NCBI GenBank assembly: GCA_021442745.1
Contig: JABUSI010000341.1
Span: 1-8,253, forward strand
DNA: 8,253 nucleotides
Direction of reading: 5' to 3'
DNA from: Erysipelotrichaceae bacterium
GTDB taxonomy: Bacteria > Bacillota_I > Bacilli_A > Erysipelotrichales > Erysipelotrichaceae
The first letter of the stretch is position 1. Every line of letters begins with the position of its first letter. A program made the position numbers and the translations under genes. The notes under the pieces were generated by a model. That model saw only the letters and a list, made by a program, of their open reading frames with translations, had not been told where the DNA came from and did not search any database. Shown here piece by piece: positions 1 to 5,814 of the stretch.

Positions 1-104
1 ATCTTCGTATACCAGTGCAGTCCTCTTTTTCTCTTTGGCTTTGGTTTCGGGGCAGGTTGTTTTGTCTGCTTTTCCTGAATGGAATCGAAATTATTCTGAC
101 TCAT
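1..104 (-). CDS. 5' end of an unidentified gene with a Lys/Pro-rich basic N-terminus (runs off left edge)
   Basis: Only the first 34 codons are in the window, so no family can be named. The start is well supported: ATG at 104-102 is preceded by a near-perfect Shine-Dalgarno, GGGAGGTG at 111-118, with a 6-base spacer. The gene overlaps the last 14 bases of the upstream 467-residue protein in another frame, the usual sign of translational coupling within an operon. The visible product begins MSQNNFDSIQ, is hydrophilic, and has alternating Pro and Lys at residues 17-24 followed by KRKRG at 24-28. A basic stretch like this often sits on the cytoplasmic side of a first membrane helix, which would lie beyond the edge; that is inference. 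Given its neighbour, it may be another envelope or surface-associated protein. Confidence 0.75.
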   Translation of the reverse strand, partial: MSQNNFDSIQEKQTKQPAPKPKPKRKRGLHWYTK

Positions 105-1494
105 TCGTTTCACCTCCCGGTTCCACTACATAAGGATCCGTTGCCGTTCCGCTTCCGGATACGATCACAACGTCTCCCTTCATACAGATCATCGGTCGTA
201 TCTGATATTTCACGTCAAGGGTCGTTGCGTACCAGGTACCTTTTTCGGTTAACACGTAGACCAGCTTATCCGTTTCCTTGTTGTACATGGACGTAAAGAT
301 ATTCATATACTGATCCAGGTAGAGATTGCTGATATTCGGTAATCCGACGTACGCCTTCACCGTTTTTTCAAACGCATTGGTGTATTCGTATTCGCCCAGC
401 GTACTGAACGAACCGAGATTCCAGGTATTCTTGACCAGATACGATTCATATTCCGGCAGTTTTTCCAGATACGTATTGTTCAGGTATTTTCCAATACCTT
501 CCTTGGTTGTGTATGTACTGCTGCTGCCGTATTTTCTTGTGTACGGGGTGCCGTCTTCGTTGGTCAGAACACCGTCCAGAAGAAGTATCGCATTGCCGTC
601 TTTCATGCTTTCCACAATCCACTGACTGCCTCCGTATTGCACGTATTGCCCGCTGTAAATATCGGCAATCGTTTCCATACCGTTCATATCCGTCAGCGCA
701 TACGGATCCTTAGCGGTACCCGAACCGTATTCCGCCTTTGCCTGATACTGCAGTTTCAATACGACTTTTACCCCGAAAGTCTGAATGTGATTGGACGTAC
801 CGGAAATGTTTCCTTCGTCGTCGACATACCAGAAATCGTTGGTTCCGTTCTGACTTGCCAGCCAGAAACAATCACCGCTGTTCAGATATCCTTTGGCTCC
901 GCCGTATTTCTTATAATCTTCCAGTGTCAGCAACCGGAACAACATATTCTGTTCACTCGGATAATCGCAGCAGATGCTGCTTAAATCGTCAATCTTATCC
1001 GCACAGTAGTTCTGTTCCATCAATACCGCATACGGCGATTCCAGCGTATCCTGGAACACACCGCTGTGTTCCTTGTCTTCCGTCGTATGTAACCATTCAT
1101 ACAACCGGCTTGACGGGAAATCCTCCCCATACAAAGTAAATCCCGTAACGGTTTCTTCGCTGACCATGGTAATACTGCCGAATTCGTCAATTCCCATCGC
1201 CCGGAACATTCTTCCGGAATAGGTAATGTAGTTGTTTACGGAACCGGCATTGAACGTATACGTACCGTCTCCGTTATCCACCAGACCGCTCTTGTCCATC
1301 AGATCAATCTTATCAATCATAATGGTCGACAAGGAATTCTGCGTCACCTGGTTGTTCCGCTTTTCTTCCAGAACCTTTTTATAGTGAATCAGCCGGTAAC
1401 CGTACGTTCCCAGAATCGCCAGCACAAGAACCGTATTGATGATCATGAACGCAATCTGTCCCGGACCGACCCGTCTGCTTTTTCGTTTCGTCAT
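91..1494 (-). CDS. Membrane-anchored extracellular protein with two tandem DUF6273-like units
   Basis: 467 residues, function unknown. A basic N-terminus (MTKRKSRR) leads into one hydrophobic helix at about residues 13-33, with no signal-peptidase site that I can see, so it is probably an N-in/C-out anchored extracellular protein. The rest falls into two similar halves, about 84-268 and 283-457. Each opens with a NNYI.YSG.MFR- or YVQYGGSQW-type strand and closes with a [GV/IRP]-type strand and a GSGTAxDPY signature (257-265 and 447-455). This layout resembles DUF6273-type domains of Bacillota surface proteins; that is recognition from memory, not a search. The tail (458-467) is acidic and there is no LPXTG sorting signal. 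The ATG at 1494 was chosen because AAAGGAG at 1500-1506 lies 5 bases upstream; an in-frame TTG at 1512 would place that site inside the coding region. An extended -10 lies just upstream, and the next gene overlaps the 3' end. Confidence 0.8.
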   Translation of the reverse strand: MTKRKSRRVGPGQIAFMIINTVLVLAILGTYGYRLIHYKKVLEEKRNNQVTQNSLSTIMIDKIDLMDKSGLVDNGDGTYTFNAGSVNNYITYSGRMFRAMGIDEFGSITMVSEETVTGFTLYGEDFPSSRLYEWLHTTEDKEHSGVFQDTLESPYAVLMEQNYCADKIDDLSSICCDYPSEQNMLFRLLTLEDYKKYGGAKGYLNSGDCFWLASQNGTNDFWYVDDEGNISGTSNHIQTFGVKVVLKLQYQAKAEYGSGTAKDPYALTDMNGMETIADIYSGQYVQYGGSQWIVESMKDGNAILLLDGVLTNEDGTPYTRKYGSSSTYTTKEGIGKYLNNTYLEKLPEYESYLVKNTWNLGSFSTLGEYEYTNAFEKTVKAYVGLPNISNLYLDQYMNIFTSMYNKETDKLVYVLTEKGTWYATTLDVKYQIRPMICMKGDVVIVSGSGTATDPYVVEPGGETNESE

Positions 1495-1524
1495 AGTTTC
1501 TCCTTTCTGCAAGGAATCTTTTGT

Positions 1525-1533
1525 AGTATACCA
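1525..1533 (-). promoter_or_regulatory. Extended -10 promoter for the DUF6273-like gene
   Basis: On the minus strand, 1533 down to 1525 reads TGGTATACT, an exact TGn extended -10 followed by a five-of-six TATAAT match. The best -35 at 17 bp spacing (TAGAAC at 1548-1553) is weak, which an extended -10 can tolerate. Transcription would begin near 1518, about 24 bases before the ATG at 1494. This would give the surface-protein gene expression independent of the peroxiredoxin upstream. Confidence 0.5.
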
Positions 1534-1539
1534 AATTTC

Positions 1540-1992
1540 CTACAGAAGTTCTAACATTTCCTGCGGATTGTCCGCAGCTTTCACTTTATCCATCGCTTTT
1601 ACGATGATTCCCGTTTCATCAATCAGATAGGTTGTACGAACCACACCCATGCTGACTTTCCCGTACAGTTTCTTTTCTTTCCATACGTCATATGCCTGAA
1701 TAACCGTCAGTTCCGGATCGGACAACAAGGTAAACGGCAGGCCGTATTTTTCTTCAAACTTCTTGTGTGATGCCACGGAATCCTTGCTGACGCCTAATAC
1801 GACGGCATCTTTTTCTTTAAACTGCGGATACAGATCCCTGAATCCGCAAGCCTGTGCCGTACATCCCGGCGTACTGTCTTTCGGATAAAAATACAGGATT
1901 ACTTTTTTACCAAGATATTCCTGCAGGGAATGTTCGGTTCCGTTCTGATCCTTTAACGTAAACAACGGTGCTTTTGTGCCTGTTTCTAACAT
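1540..1992 (-). CDS. bcp: Thiol peroxidase, Bcp/PrxQ-type peroxiredoxin
   Basis: 150 residues, the normal length for the cytoplasmic Bcp/PrxQ branch of the AhpC/TSA family, which reduces hydrogen peroxide and organic hydroperoxides using thioredoxin. The motif PKDSTPGCTAQACGFRD at residues 37-53 carries the peroxidatic Cys44, the active-site Thr41 and Pro42, and a second Cys49 five residues on; a CxxxxC pair is the hallmark of atypical two-Cys PrxQ/Bcp enzymes. The family's conserved VVLGVSKDS strand and a FTLLSD segment follow. ATG at 1992 overlaps the stop of the MFS gene as ATGTTAG, so translation is probably coupled. A purine-rich site (AAAGGAAA-like) lies about 8 bases upstream. No terminator is visible after its stop. 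Confidence 0.95.
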   Translation of the reverse strand: MLETGTKAPLFTLKDQNGTEHSLQEYLGKKVILYFYPKDSTPGCTAQACGFRDLYPQFKEKDAVVLGVSKDSVASHKKFEEKYGLPFTLLSDPELTVIQAYDVWKEKKLYGKVSMGVVRTTYLIDETGIIVKAMDKVKAADNPQEMLELL

Positions 1993-3179
1993 ACTTTCTT
2001 TCCTTTCCTTGAAGTAAACAAAAAGACAAATCCCAGCGTCATCATCACAATACCGAGATAGAGTGCGGATGCATAGGAGTGTGTAAAATCATAAATATAG
2101 CCGACCAGAGACAACGATACGGCTCCGCCGAAGTTTACCGCAAAAGCAACCTTCGGATAATACTTCATATATCCTTCTTCCCCGAAGAACGTCCGTGTCA
2201 GATGGGCGGTTCCTACTGAGGAAATCGAATATACCGCACCGAACAGGAAGGATGCCGCATACATCACGACAACCGACGGTGCCATGACCAGTACTCCCAG
2301 TCCGGCAATACAGAAACTGATCATAATCAATGCGGAAACAACCGTTCCCAGTTTATCAATCAATACCCCGATAACCAGTTTGAATACGATATTGCCAATC
2401 ATCGCGGCAGACACCAGCATTGCCCCGATGGCAGCGGAATATCCTAACGAATCCGCAAATCCCGGGAAGTGCTGGGCAACGTTCGCCATGAAGGAAATCA
2501 TTAACGCAAACGCCAGGAAGGCGACAATCCCGCCGGTACATCCCGTTTTCGTTGTCTGTACTTTCTGAGAAACCTTTTCGTTTTCATCGTAATACGGCTG
2601 TAAGCCTTCTTCTTCCGGGCTCAGACAAAACGGAACCAGCAAGGAAGGTAAACAAAGCAATACCGTAAAGCCGGCTGCCGCAAAATACCCGGTTCTCCAG
2701 CCTAACGATTCAATCACGGCACTCAATACCGGAGACAGAATGCTTCCGACAATCCCGCATGTACTGTATACAACTCCCGTTGCCGTTCCGGCTTTGGACT
2801 TGAACCAGTTGTTGATAATGATCACCAGCGGCATGTTAAAGAAACAGCAACTGATACCCCGTAACGTTCCTAAGATATAGAATACGGGTAGCGAGTCGGT
2901 ACAACCCATCAGCGCCGTACAACCGGCACAGACGATGACGGATACCAGCAGAATCGTATGGTATCGGAATCGTTTCAGAAAGAATGGCGCAAATAAGGAC
3001 ATTGTCGCTAAGCCCAATGACAACAGCGTCATATGGAAACTGAAATCACCGCGCAGAAATCCAAGGTCTTCACAAACCGGAGTATAGAAGACACCCGGCG
3101 TGTTTAACATGACGCCAATGGATGCACCCGCTAATCCCATGCACGCAACGACAACCCAAACGTGTTTCTTTTTCTTCAT
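1986..3179 (-). CDS. Major facilitator superfamily carrier, OFA/monocarboxylate-type
   Basis: 397 residues with about 12 hydrophobic helices in two groups of six, split by a hydrophilic loop at about residues 187-212, the standard MFS plan. The segment at 121-164 has NNWF at 123-126, then SKAGTATG and a Gly/Ser-rich helix. It resembles the NNWFxxKRGLAxG region of the OFA (oxalate/formate antiporter) and monocarboxylate-like MFS families. A GVLIDKLG loop at 271-278 matches the conserved loop between helices 8 and 9. A small organic anion is a reasonable substrate guess, but nothing here fixes it. The ATG at 3179 is preceded by GGAGGT at 3186-3191 with a 6-base spacer. It overlaps the peroxiredoxin gene by 7 bases and is divergent from the Gate-domain gene. 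Confidence 0.9.
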   Translation of the reverse strand: MKKKKHVWVVVACMGLAGASIGVMLNTPGVFYTPVCEDLGFLRGDFSFHMTLLSLGLATMSLFAPFFLKRFRYHTILLVSVIVCAGCTALMGCTDSLPVFYILGTLRGISCCFFNMPLVIIINNWFKSKAGTATGVVYSTCGIVGSILSPVLSAVIESLGWRTGYFAAAGFTVLLCLPSLLVPFCLSPEEEGLQPYYDENEKVSQKVQTTKTGCTGGIVAFLAFALMISFMANVAQHFPGFADSLGYSAAIGAMLVSAAMIGNIVFKLVIGVLIDKLGTVVSALIMISFCIAGLGVLVMAPSVVVMYAASFLFGAVYSISSVGTAHLTRTFFGEEGYMKYYPKVAFAVNFGGAVSLSLVGYIYDFTHSYASALYLGIVMMTLGFVFLFTSRKGKKVC

Positions 3180-3203
3180 GCAAATACCTCCGCATACTTC
3201 ATT

Positions 3204-3209
3204 ATTGTA
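3204..3209 (-). promoter_or_regulatory. Possible -10 for the MFS-peroxiredoxin operon
   Basis: TACAAT on the minus strand matches five of six -10 bases and lies about 25 bases before the ATG at 3179. No convincing -35 sits at 16-18 bp spacing. It falls within a short palindrome, TTGTACTACAA at 3205-3215, which could be an operator. The call rests on position and the -10 match only. Confidence 0.3.
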
Positions 3210-3210
3210 C

Positions 3211-3239
3211 TACAAATCCGAATGTTTTTCTTGTATAAT
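3211..3239 (+). promoter_or_regulatory. Promoter for the Gate-domain membrane protein
   Basis: A perfect TATAAT at 3234-3239 lies 27 bases before the ATG at 3267, with AAGGTG at 3255-3260 between them. With a 17-bp spacer the -35 would be TACAAA at 3211-3216, only three of six matches. Transcription would begin near 3246. The -35 overlaps the palindrome TTGTACTACAA (3205-3215) shared with the divergent promoter. Confidence 0.55.
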
Positions 3240-3266
3240 CAGTTTATTGATTGTAAGGTGAACCGT

Positions 3267-4412
3267 ATGAAAAAAGAAACAGCCCCCGTGCTTGGCACGT
3301 TACTATTTTTAGGAATTTTTATCGCATTCTTCACGGTATTTGCGATCCCGATGGGAATCTCAAACATGTTGAATACACTGATGAATACCGCGTATGCCCT
3401 GTTGATGGATACCGCGTTTTATATTATGGCGATTGCCGTTTTAGCCGGTGCCATTTCGGCACTGTTTGCGGAATTCGGCGTCATCGATCTGTTAAACAAA
3501 GTACTGTCTCCGCTGATGAAACCGTTGTACGGGATGCCGGGAGCTGCCGCTCTGGGTATCGTCACAACGTACTTATCCGATAACCCGGCGATTCTGACCT
3601 TAGCGAAAGACAAGGAATACCGGAAGTTCTTCAAACAATACCAGGTACCGGCCTTAACCAATTTAGGGACGGCCTTCGGTATGGGACTTGTCATTACCAC
3701 ATATATGTTAGGGATCGGCGGTTCGATTGAAAACGTCGGAATGGCAGTATTGTGCGGCAATCTGGGAGCCATTGCCGGCTCCGTCGTCAGTACCCGTCTG
3801 ATGCTGCATCACACTCGAAAGGCGTACGGTACCGAAGCCGAAGCGTTTACGGATGAAACGGACGTTGTCGTAAAAGAAGAAAAAGCGAAAAACACCGGAT
3901 GGTTACGTGTTATGAATCCGCTGATGGAAGGCGGAGCGGAAGGTGTAAAAATCGGCCTGTCCGTGATTCCGGGTATTCTGATTATCTGTACCATCATCAT
4001 GATGTTAACCAACGGTACCGGACCGGACGGACTGTATACCGGTGCAGCTTACGAAGGCATCGGCCTGTTACCTGCCATTGCCGGTAAAATCAGTTTCATC
4101 TTACAACCGTTGTTCGGATTCTCTTCTACCGAATGCATCGCCGTTCCGGTAACCGCCTTAGGTTCTGCCGGAGCTGCCATGGGTGTGGTCAGCCGTCTGA
4201 TATCCGAAAACATTGCGGGGTTAAACGAAATTGCCGTATTCACCGCTATGTGCATGTGCTGGAGCGGATATCTCAGTACGCATGTTTCGATGATGGACGT
4301 GCTGAAAGCCAACGAACATACCGGAAATGCCATTCTGTGTCATACCTTAGGCGGCATCTTCTCGGGAATCGTTGCCCACTGGTTGTTCTTATTATTCACT
4401 ACGATTTTATAA
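3267..4412 (+). CDS. Polytopic membrane protein with two Gate (nucleoside-recognition-like) halves, CD0519/CD1768-like
   Basis: 381 residues, mostly hydrophobic. The first half (about 40-150) contains the segment FYIMAIAVLAGAISALFAEFG, then SPLMKPLYGMPG and a conserved-looking LSDNPAILTLAKDKEYRKFF at 103-122. The second half begins with a MEGGAEGVKIGLSVIPG-type entry (220-236) and ends with a helical hairpin near 330-381. The halves are joined by a charged cytoplasmic-looking linker at about 183-212. The repeated, inverted-looking layout matches Gate/nucleoside-recognition proteins (SpmA/SpmB, FeoB core, NupC). Overall length and the SDNPAI motif recall the uncharacterised clostridial CD0519/CD1768 membrane family. 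No substrate is known to me. The ATG at 3267 was chosen over an in-frame upstream start at 3162: it has AAGGTG 6 bases upstream and lies downstream of TATAAT, whereas the longer form would overlap the divergent MFS gene. A terminator follows directly. Confidence 0.8.
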   Translation: MKKETAPVLGTLLFLGIFIAFFTVFAIPMGISNMLNTLMNTAYALLMDTAFYIMAIAVLAGAISALFAEFGVIDLLNKVLSPLMKPLYGMPGAAALGIVTTYLSDNPAILTLAKDKEYRKFFKQYQVPALTNLGTAFGMGLVITTYMLGIGGSIENVGMAVLCGNLGAIAGSVVSTRLMLHHTRKAYGTEAEAFTDETDVVVKEEKAKNTGWLRVMNPLMEGGAEGVKIGLSVIPGILIICTIIMMLTNGTGPDGLYTGAAYEGIGLLPAIAGKISFILQPLFGFSSTECIAVPVTALGSAGAAMGVVSRLISENIAGLNEIAVFTAMCMCWSGYLSTHVSMMDVLKANEHTGNAILCHTLGGIFSGIVAHWLFLLFTTIL

Positions 4413-4437
4413 GTCATCTCCGGATGGCTTTTCTTTT
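4413..4437 (+). terminator. Rho-independent terminator of the Gate-domain gene
   Basis: Starts on the base after the stop codon. GTCATC (4413-4418) pairs with GATGGC (4423-4428) with one G-U pair across a TCCG tetraloop, followed by TTTTCTTTT (4429-4437). The stem is short (6 bp), but the tetraloop and U-tract make termination plausible. Confidence 0.65.
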
Positions 4438-4441
4438 ACAT

Positions 4442-4472
4442 AAAAAAGCCGCCATGGCTAACTGACGGCTTT
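4442..4472 (-). terminator. Strong minus-strand intrinsic terminator
   Basis: On the minus strand AAAGCCGTCA (4472-4463) pairs with TGGCGGCTTT (4454-4445) over 10 bp with one G-U pair. The loop is 8 nt and a run of six Ts ends at 4442. Read on the plus strand it still forms a stem but with only a short T run, so minus is the better orientation. No protein-coding gene on the minus strand ends here: the nearest minus gene ends at 5542, beyond the convergent AraC gene. The terminator therefore either ends a small RNA starting near 4521 or blocks antisense transcription. Confidence 0.6.
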
Positions 4473-4533
4473 ACCAGCAGATGGGATATTGGCTGCTGCT
4501 GTACAAGAAGTATGCTCTTGTGATAGGATTATA
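4442..4533 (-). ncRNA. Candidate small RNA of about 80 nt with three hairpins
   Basis: Inference from layout. On the minus strand a perfect TATAAT lies at 4533-4528. Seven bases on begins ACAAGA (4508-4503 region), part of a 6-bp stem with TCTTGT (plus-strand arms 4503-4508 and 4516-4521, 7-nt loop). Next come CAGCAG and CTGCTG arms (plus-strand 4475-4480 and 4493-4498). The third hairpin is the strong terminator ending in Ts at 4442. No start codon with a ribosome site and no ORF of note is present. The weak point is the -35, which has no good match at 16-18 bp spacing. The hairpins would also exist in a plus-strand transcript. I do not recognise it as a known riboswitch or RNA family. Confidence 0.35.
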
Positions 4534-4543
4534 TCATCATAAA

Positions 4544-4582
4544 ACCATAGAAAATATGCATATATGAGCAATTTACTATGGT
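4544..4582. promoter_or_regulatory. Spaced inverted repeat, candidate operator of the AraC-family gene
   Basis: ACCATAG (4544-4550) and CTATGGT (4576-4582) are perfect 7-bp inverted arms with centres 32 bp apart, about three helical turns. Between them lies the 10-bp palindrome ATATGCATAT (4554-4563). The right arm abuts a possible -10, TAAAAT at 4582-4587, and the ribosome site GAGGT (4592-4596) follows. No good -35 is seen. The layout would suit autoregulation by the AraC-family protein encoded immediately downstream; that is inference. Confidence 0.4.
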
Positions 4583-4603
4583 AAAATCACCGAGGTACTT
4601 TTT

Positions 4604-5518
4604 ATGGCCATTTCCCGATGCTCCGTACAATCCGAAAAACGGCAGTCCGTACAATCCGTAACCGATATCGATTATTCGTGTAAAGAAGACATCATTCACG
4701 GTACGTCCGTATTCCCCGTTGCTATCTATCAGGATGACATTGAAAAAGAAGAAGTTTTGTGGCACTGGCACGAAGAAATGGAAGCCGGTACTGTCACCAA
4801 CGGGTTCATTCAGCTGGAAGTCTGCGGAAAAATGTTCATTCTCGGTACCGGCGATCTGTTCTTTATCAATTCCGGTGTCTTGCACTCCGTAGTCAACCCG
4901 TTTCCGAACAGACCATCCGAATTACAATCCCTCGTATTCGATTCCTCCTTAATCGGTAACGAAGGAAGCATCTTCTACAACAACATCCTCGATCCCCTGA
5001 TTCATAATCAGCGGCTTTCTGAGCGTATTATCCGGAAAAACGATCCGCAGGCAGATGCCCTTCTGCACATGTTACAGACGGCGTGGCATGCAATCAGCGA
5101 GGAAACCGAAGACTATTACCTGATTGCACGCAACGAACTGTCCCGGTTTTTATCTCATATCGCAAAAACTTCTTACAATCTGCCCGAACAGCCGGATACT
5201 GCCCGGCAAACCCGGGTACACACCATGCTGAAATACATACACGACAATTACGAACAACGGATTACCCTGGAGGATATCGCCGGTTCTGCTTCCGTCAGCG
5301 TCAGCGAAGCGTTACGTTGTTTCAAAACGACGCTGAACGTTTCTCCTGTCCGGTATCTGAAAAAATACCGGTTATCCAGAGCCGCGCAGCTGTTAACGGA
5401 AACGGACAGACCGGTTACCGAAATCAGCGAGCTGTGCGGATTTTACGATGCAAGTTATTTTACGGAACAATTCCGTTTATGGAAAGGATGCACACCTTCC
5501 CAATACCGCAGAAAATGA
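4604..5518 (+). CDS. AraC/XylS-family transcriptional regulator with cupin-like sensor domain
   Basis: 304 residues, a typical length. The N-terminal half is a cupin-like ligand-binding domain: WHWHEE at 53-58 gives the first cupin motif, and GDLFFINSGVLHSV at about 83-96 gives the second. The last 100 residues are the AraC-type DNA-binding domain with two helix-turn-helix units. The first is around residues 220-241 (ITLEDIAGSASVSVSEALRCF), and the second around 270-292 (VTEISELCGFYDASYFTEQF), ending in the conserved GCTPSQYRR. The ligand is unknown; cupin-type AraC members commonly sense sugars or other small metabolites. The ATG at 4604 has GAGGT at 4592-4596 with a 7-base spacer. The N-terminus contains a repeated SVQS coded by a 13-bp direct repeat. 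A candidate operator lies upstream and a bidirectional terminator follows. No obvious target operon sits beside it; the Gate-domain gene upstream is the nearest same-strand candidate. Confidence 0.92.
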   Translation: MAISRCSVQSEKRQSVQSVTDIDYSCKEDIIHGTSVFPVAIYQDDIEKEEVLWHWHEEMEAGTVTNGFIQLEVCGKMFILGTGDLFFINSGVLHSVVNPFPNRPSELQSLVFDSSLIGNEGSIFYNNILDPLIHNQRLSERIIRKNDPQADALLHMLQTAWHAISEETEDYYLIARNELSRFLSHIAKTSYNLPEQPDTARQTRVHTMLKYIHDNYEQRITLEDIAGSASVSVSEALRCFKTTLNVSPVRYLKKYRLSRAAQLLTETDRPVTEISELCGFYDASYFTEQFRLWKGCTPSQYRRK

Positions 5519-5543
5519 AAAGGGGCTGTGAAACAGCTCCTTT
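5519..5543. terminator. Bidirectional terminator between convergent genes
   Basis: AAAGGGGCTGT (5519-5529) pairs with ACAGCTCCTTT (5533-5543), an 11-bp stem with one G-U pair and a GAA triloop. T-rich tracts flank both ends: TTTATTTA on the plus side, TTTTCATTTT on the minus side. It begins on the base after the AraC stop and overlaps the stop codon of the facing Ric-like gene, so one hairpin serves both transcripts. Confidence 0.75.
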
Positions 5544-5805
5544 ATTTACATAAAGTATAAATATTATGTAACGCCTGATACGCTTTGGTGTATGTCGGAC
5601 AGGCATCTTCCGGAATGGTGAACTGATTGGTAATCTCTGCGATTTTCTCTATCCGTTCTTTTACGGCATTATTGTCGTTTGCGTTTACAGCTTCCGTTAG
5701 TTTTTCATACTGAGTAAGTACTTCCCGCAATTCCGGATGATGGTCGGAATGTACTCTTGTTACAACCGGTAAAATCCGGTTCAATTCGGTAATCAATGGT
5801 TCCAT
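5542..5805 (-). CDS. Small Ric/hemerythrin-like protein, possible Fe-S cluster repair
   Basis: 87 residues, soluble, predicted all-alpha. The motif VHSDHHPEL at 18-26 holds three histidines (19, 22, 23). A second conserved-looking block, FTIPEDACPTY, lies at 62-72, with His80 near the C-terminus. This resembles the short 'Ric' proteins related to ScdA/YtfE, di-iron proteins that repair Fe-S clusters damaged by nitric oxide or oxidants. It is far shorter than YtfE (about 220 residues) and has only four histidines, so a full di-iron site within one chain is doubtful; it might dimerise or bind metal differently. The assignment is from motif memory and is moderate. ATG at 5805 has AGGAGG at 5811-5816 with a 5-base spacer. 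That site overlaps the stop codon of the HMA gene, so the two are coupled in one operon. Confidence 0.7.
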   Translation of the reverse strand: MEPLITELNRILPVVTRVHSDHHPELREVLTQYEKLTEAVNANDNNAVKERIEKIAEITNQFTIPEDACPTYTKAYQALHNIYTLCK

Positions 5806-5814
5806 GGTTTCCTC

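Noticed and set aside
738..1139. 133-residue plus-strand open frame and neighbouring short frames opposite the surface protein
   Set aside because: Composition is Arg/Pro/Ser-rich with no domain, no ribosome site, and lies wholly opposite a well-supported gene.
1495..1512. TTG start six codons upstream for the surface protein
   Set aside because: The AAAGGAG ribosome site would fall inside the coding region; the ATG at 1494 is correctly spaced from it.
3162..3266. 35-residue N-terminal extension of the Gate-domain protein
   Set aside because: It would overlap the divergent MFS gene and its promoter region, precede the TATAAT at 3234-3239, and lacks a ribosome site.
4475..4501. CAG/CTG triplet run as a microsatellite
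   Set aside because: There are only two to three units on each side and they pair as hairpin arms; better read as RNA structure.
4529..4885. 118-residue minus-strand frame covering the AraC start
   Set aside because: Antisense to the cupin domain and would consume the TATAAT and operator region; no ribosome site seen.
5083..5553. 156-residue plus-strand frame overlapping the AraC-family gene
   Set aside because: It is an out-of-frame shadow of the helix-turn-helix region and runs through the terminator hairpin at 5519-5543.
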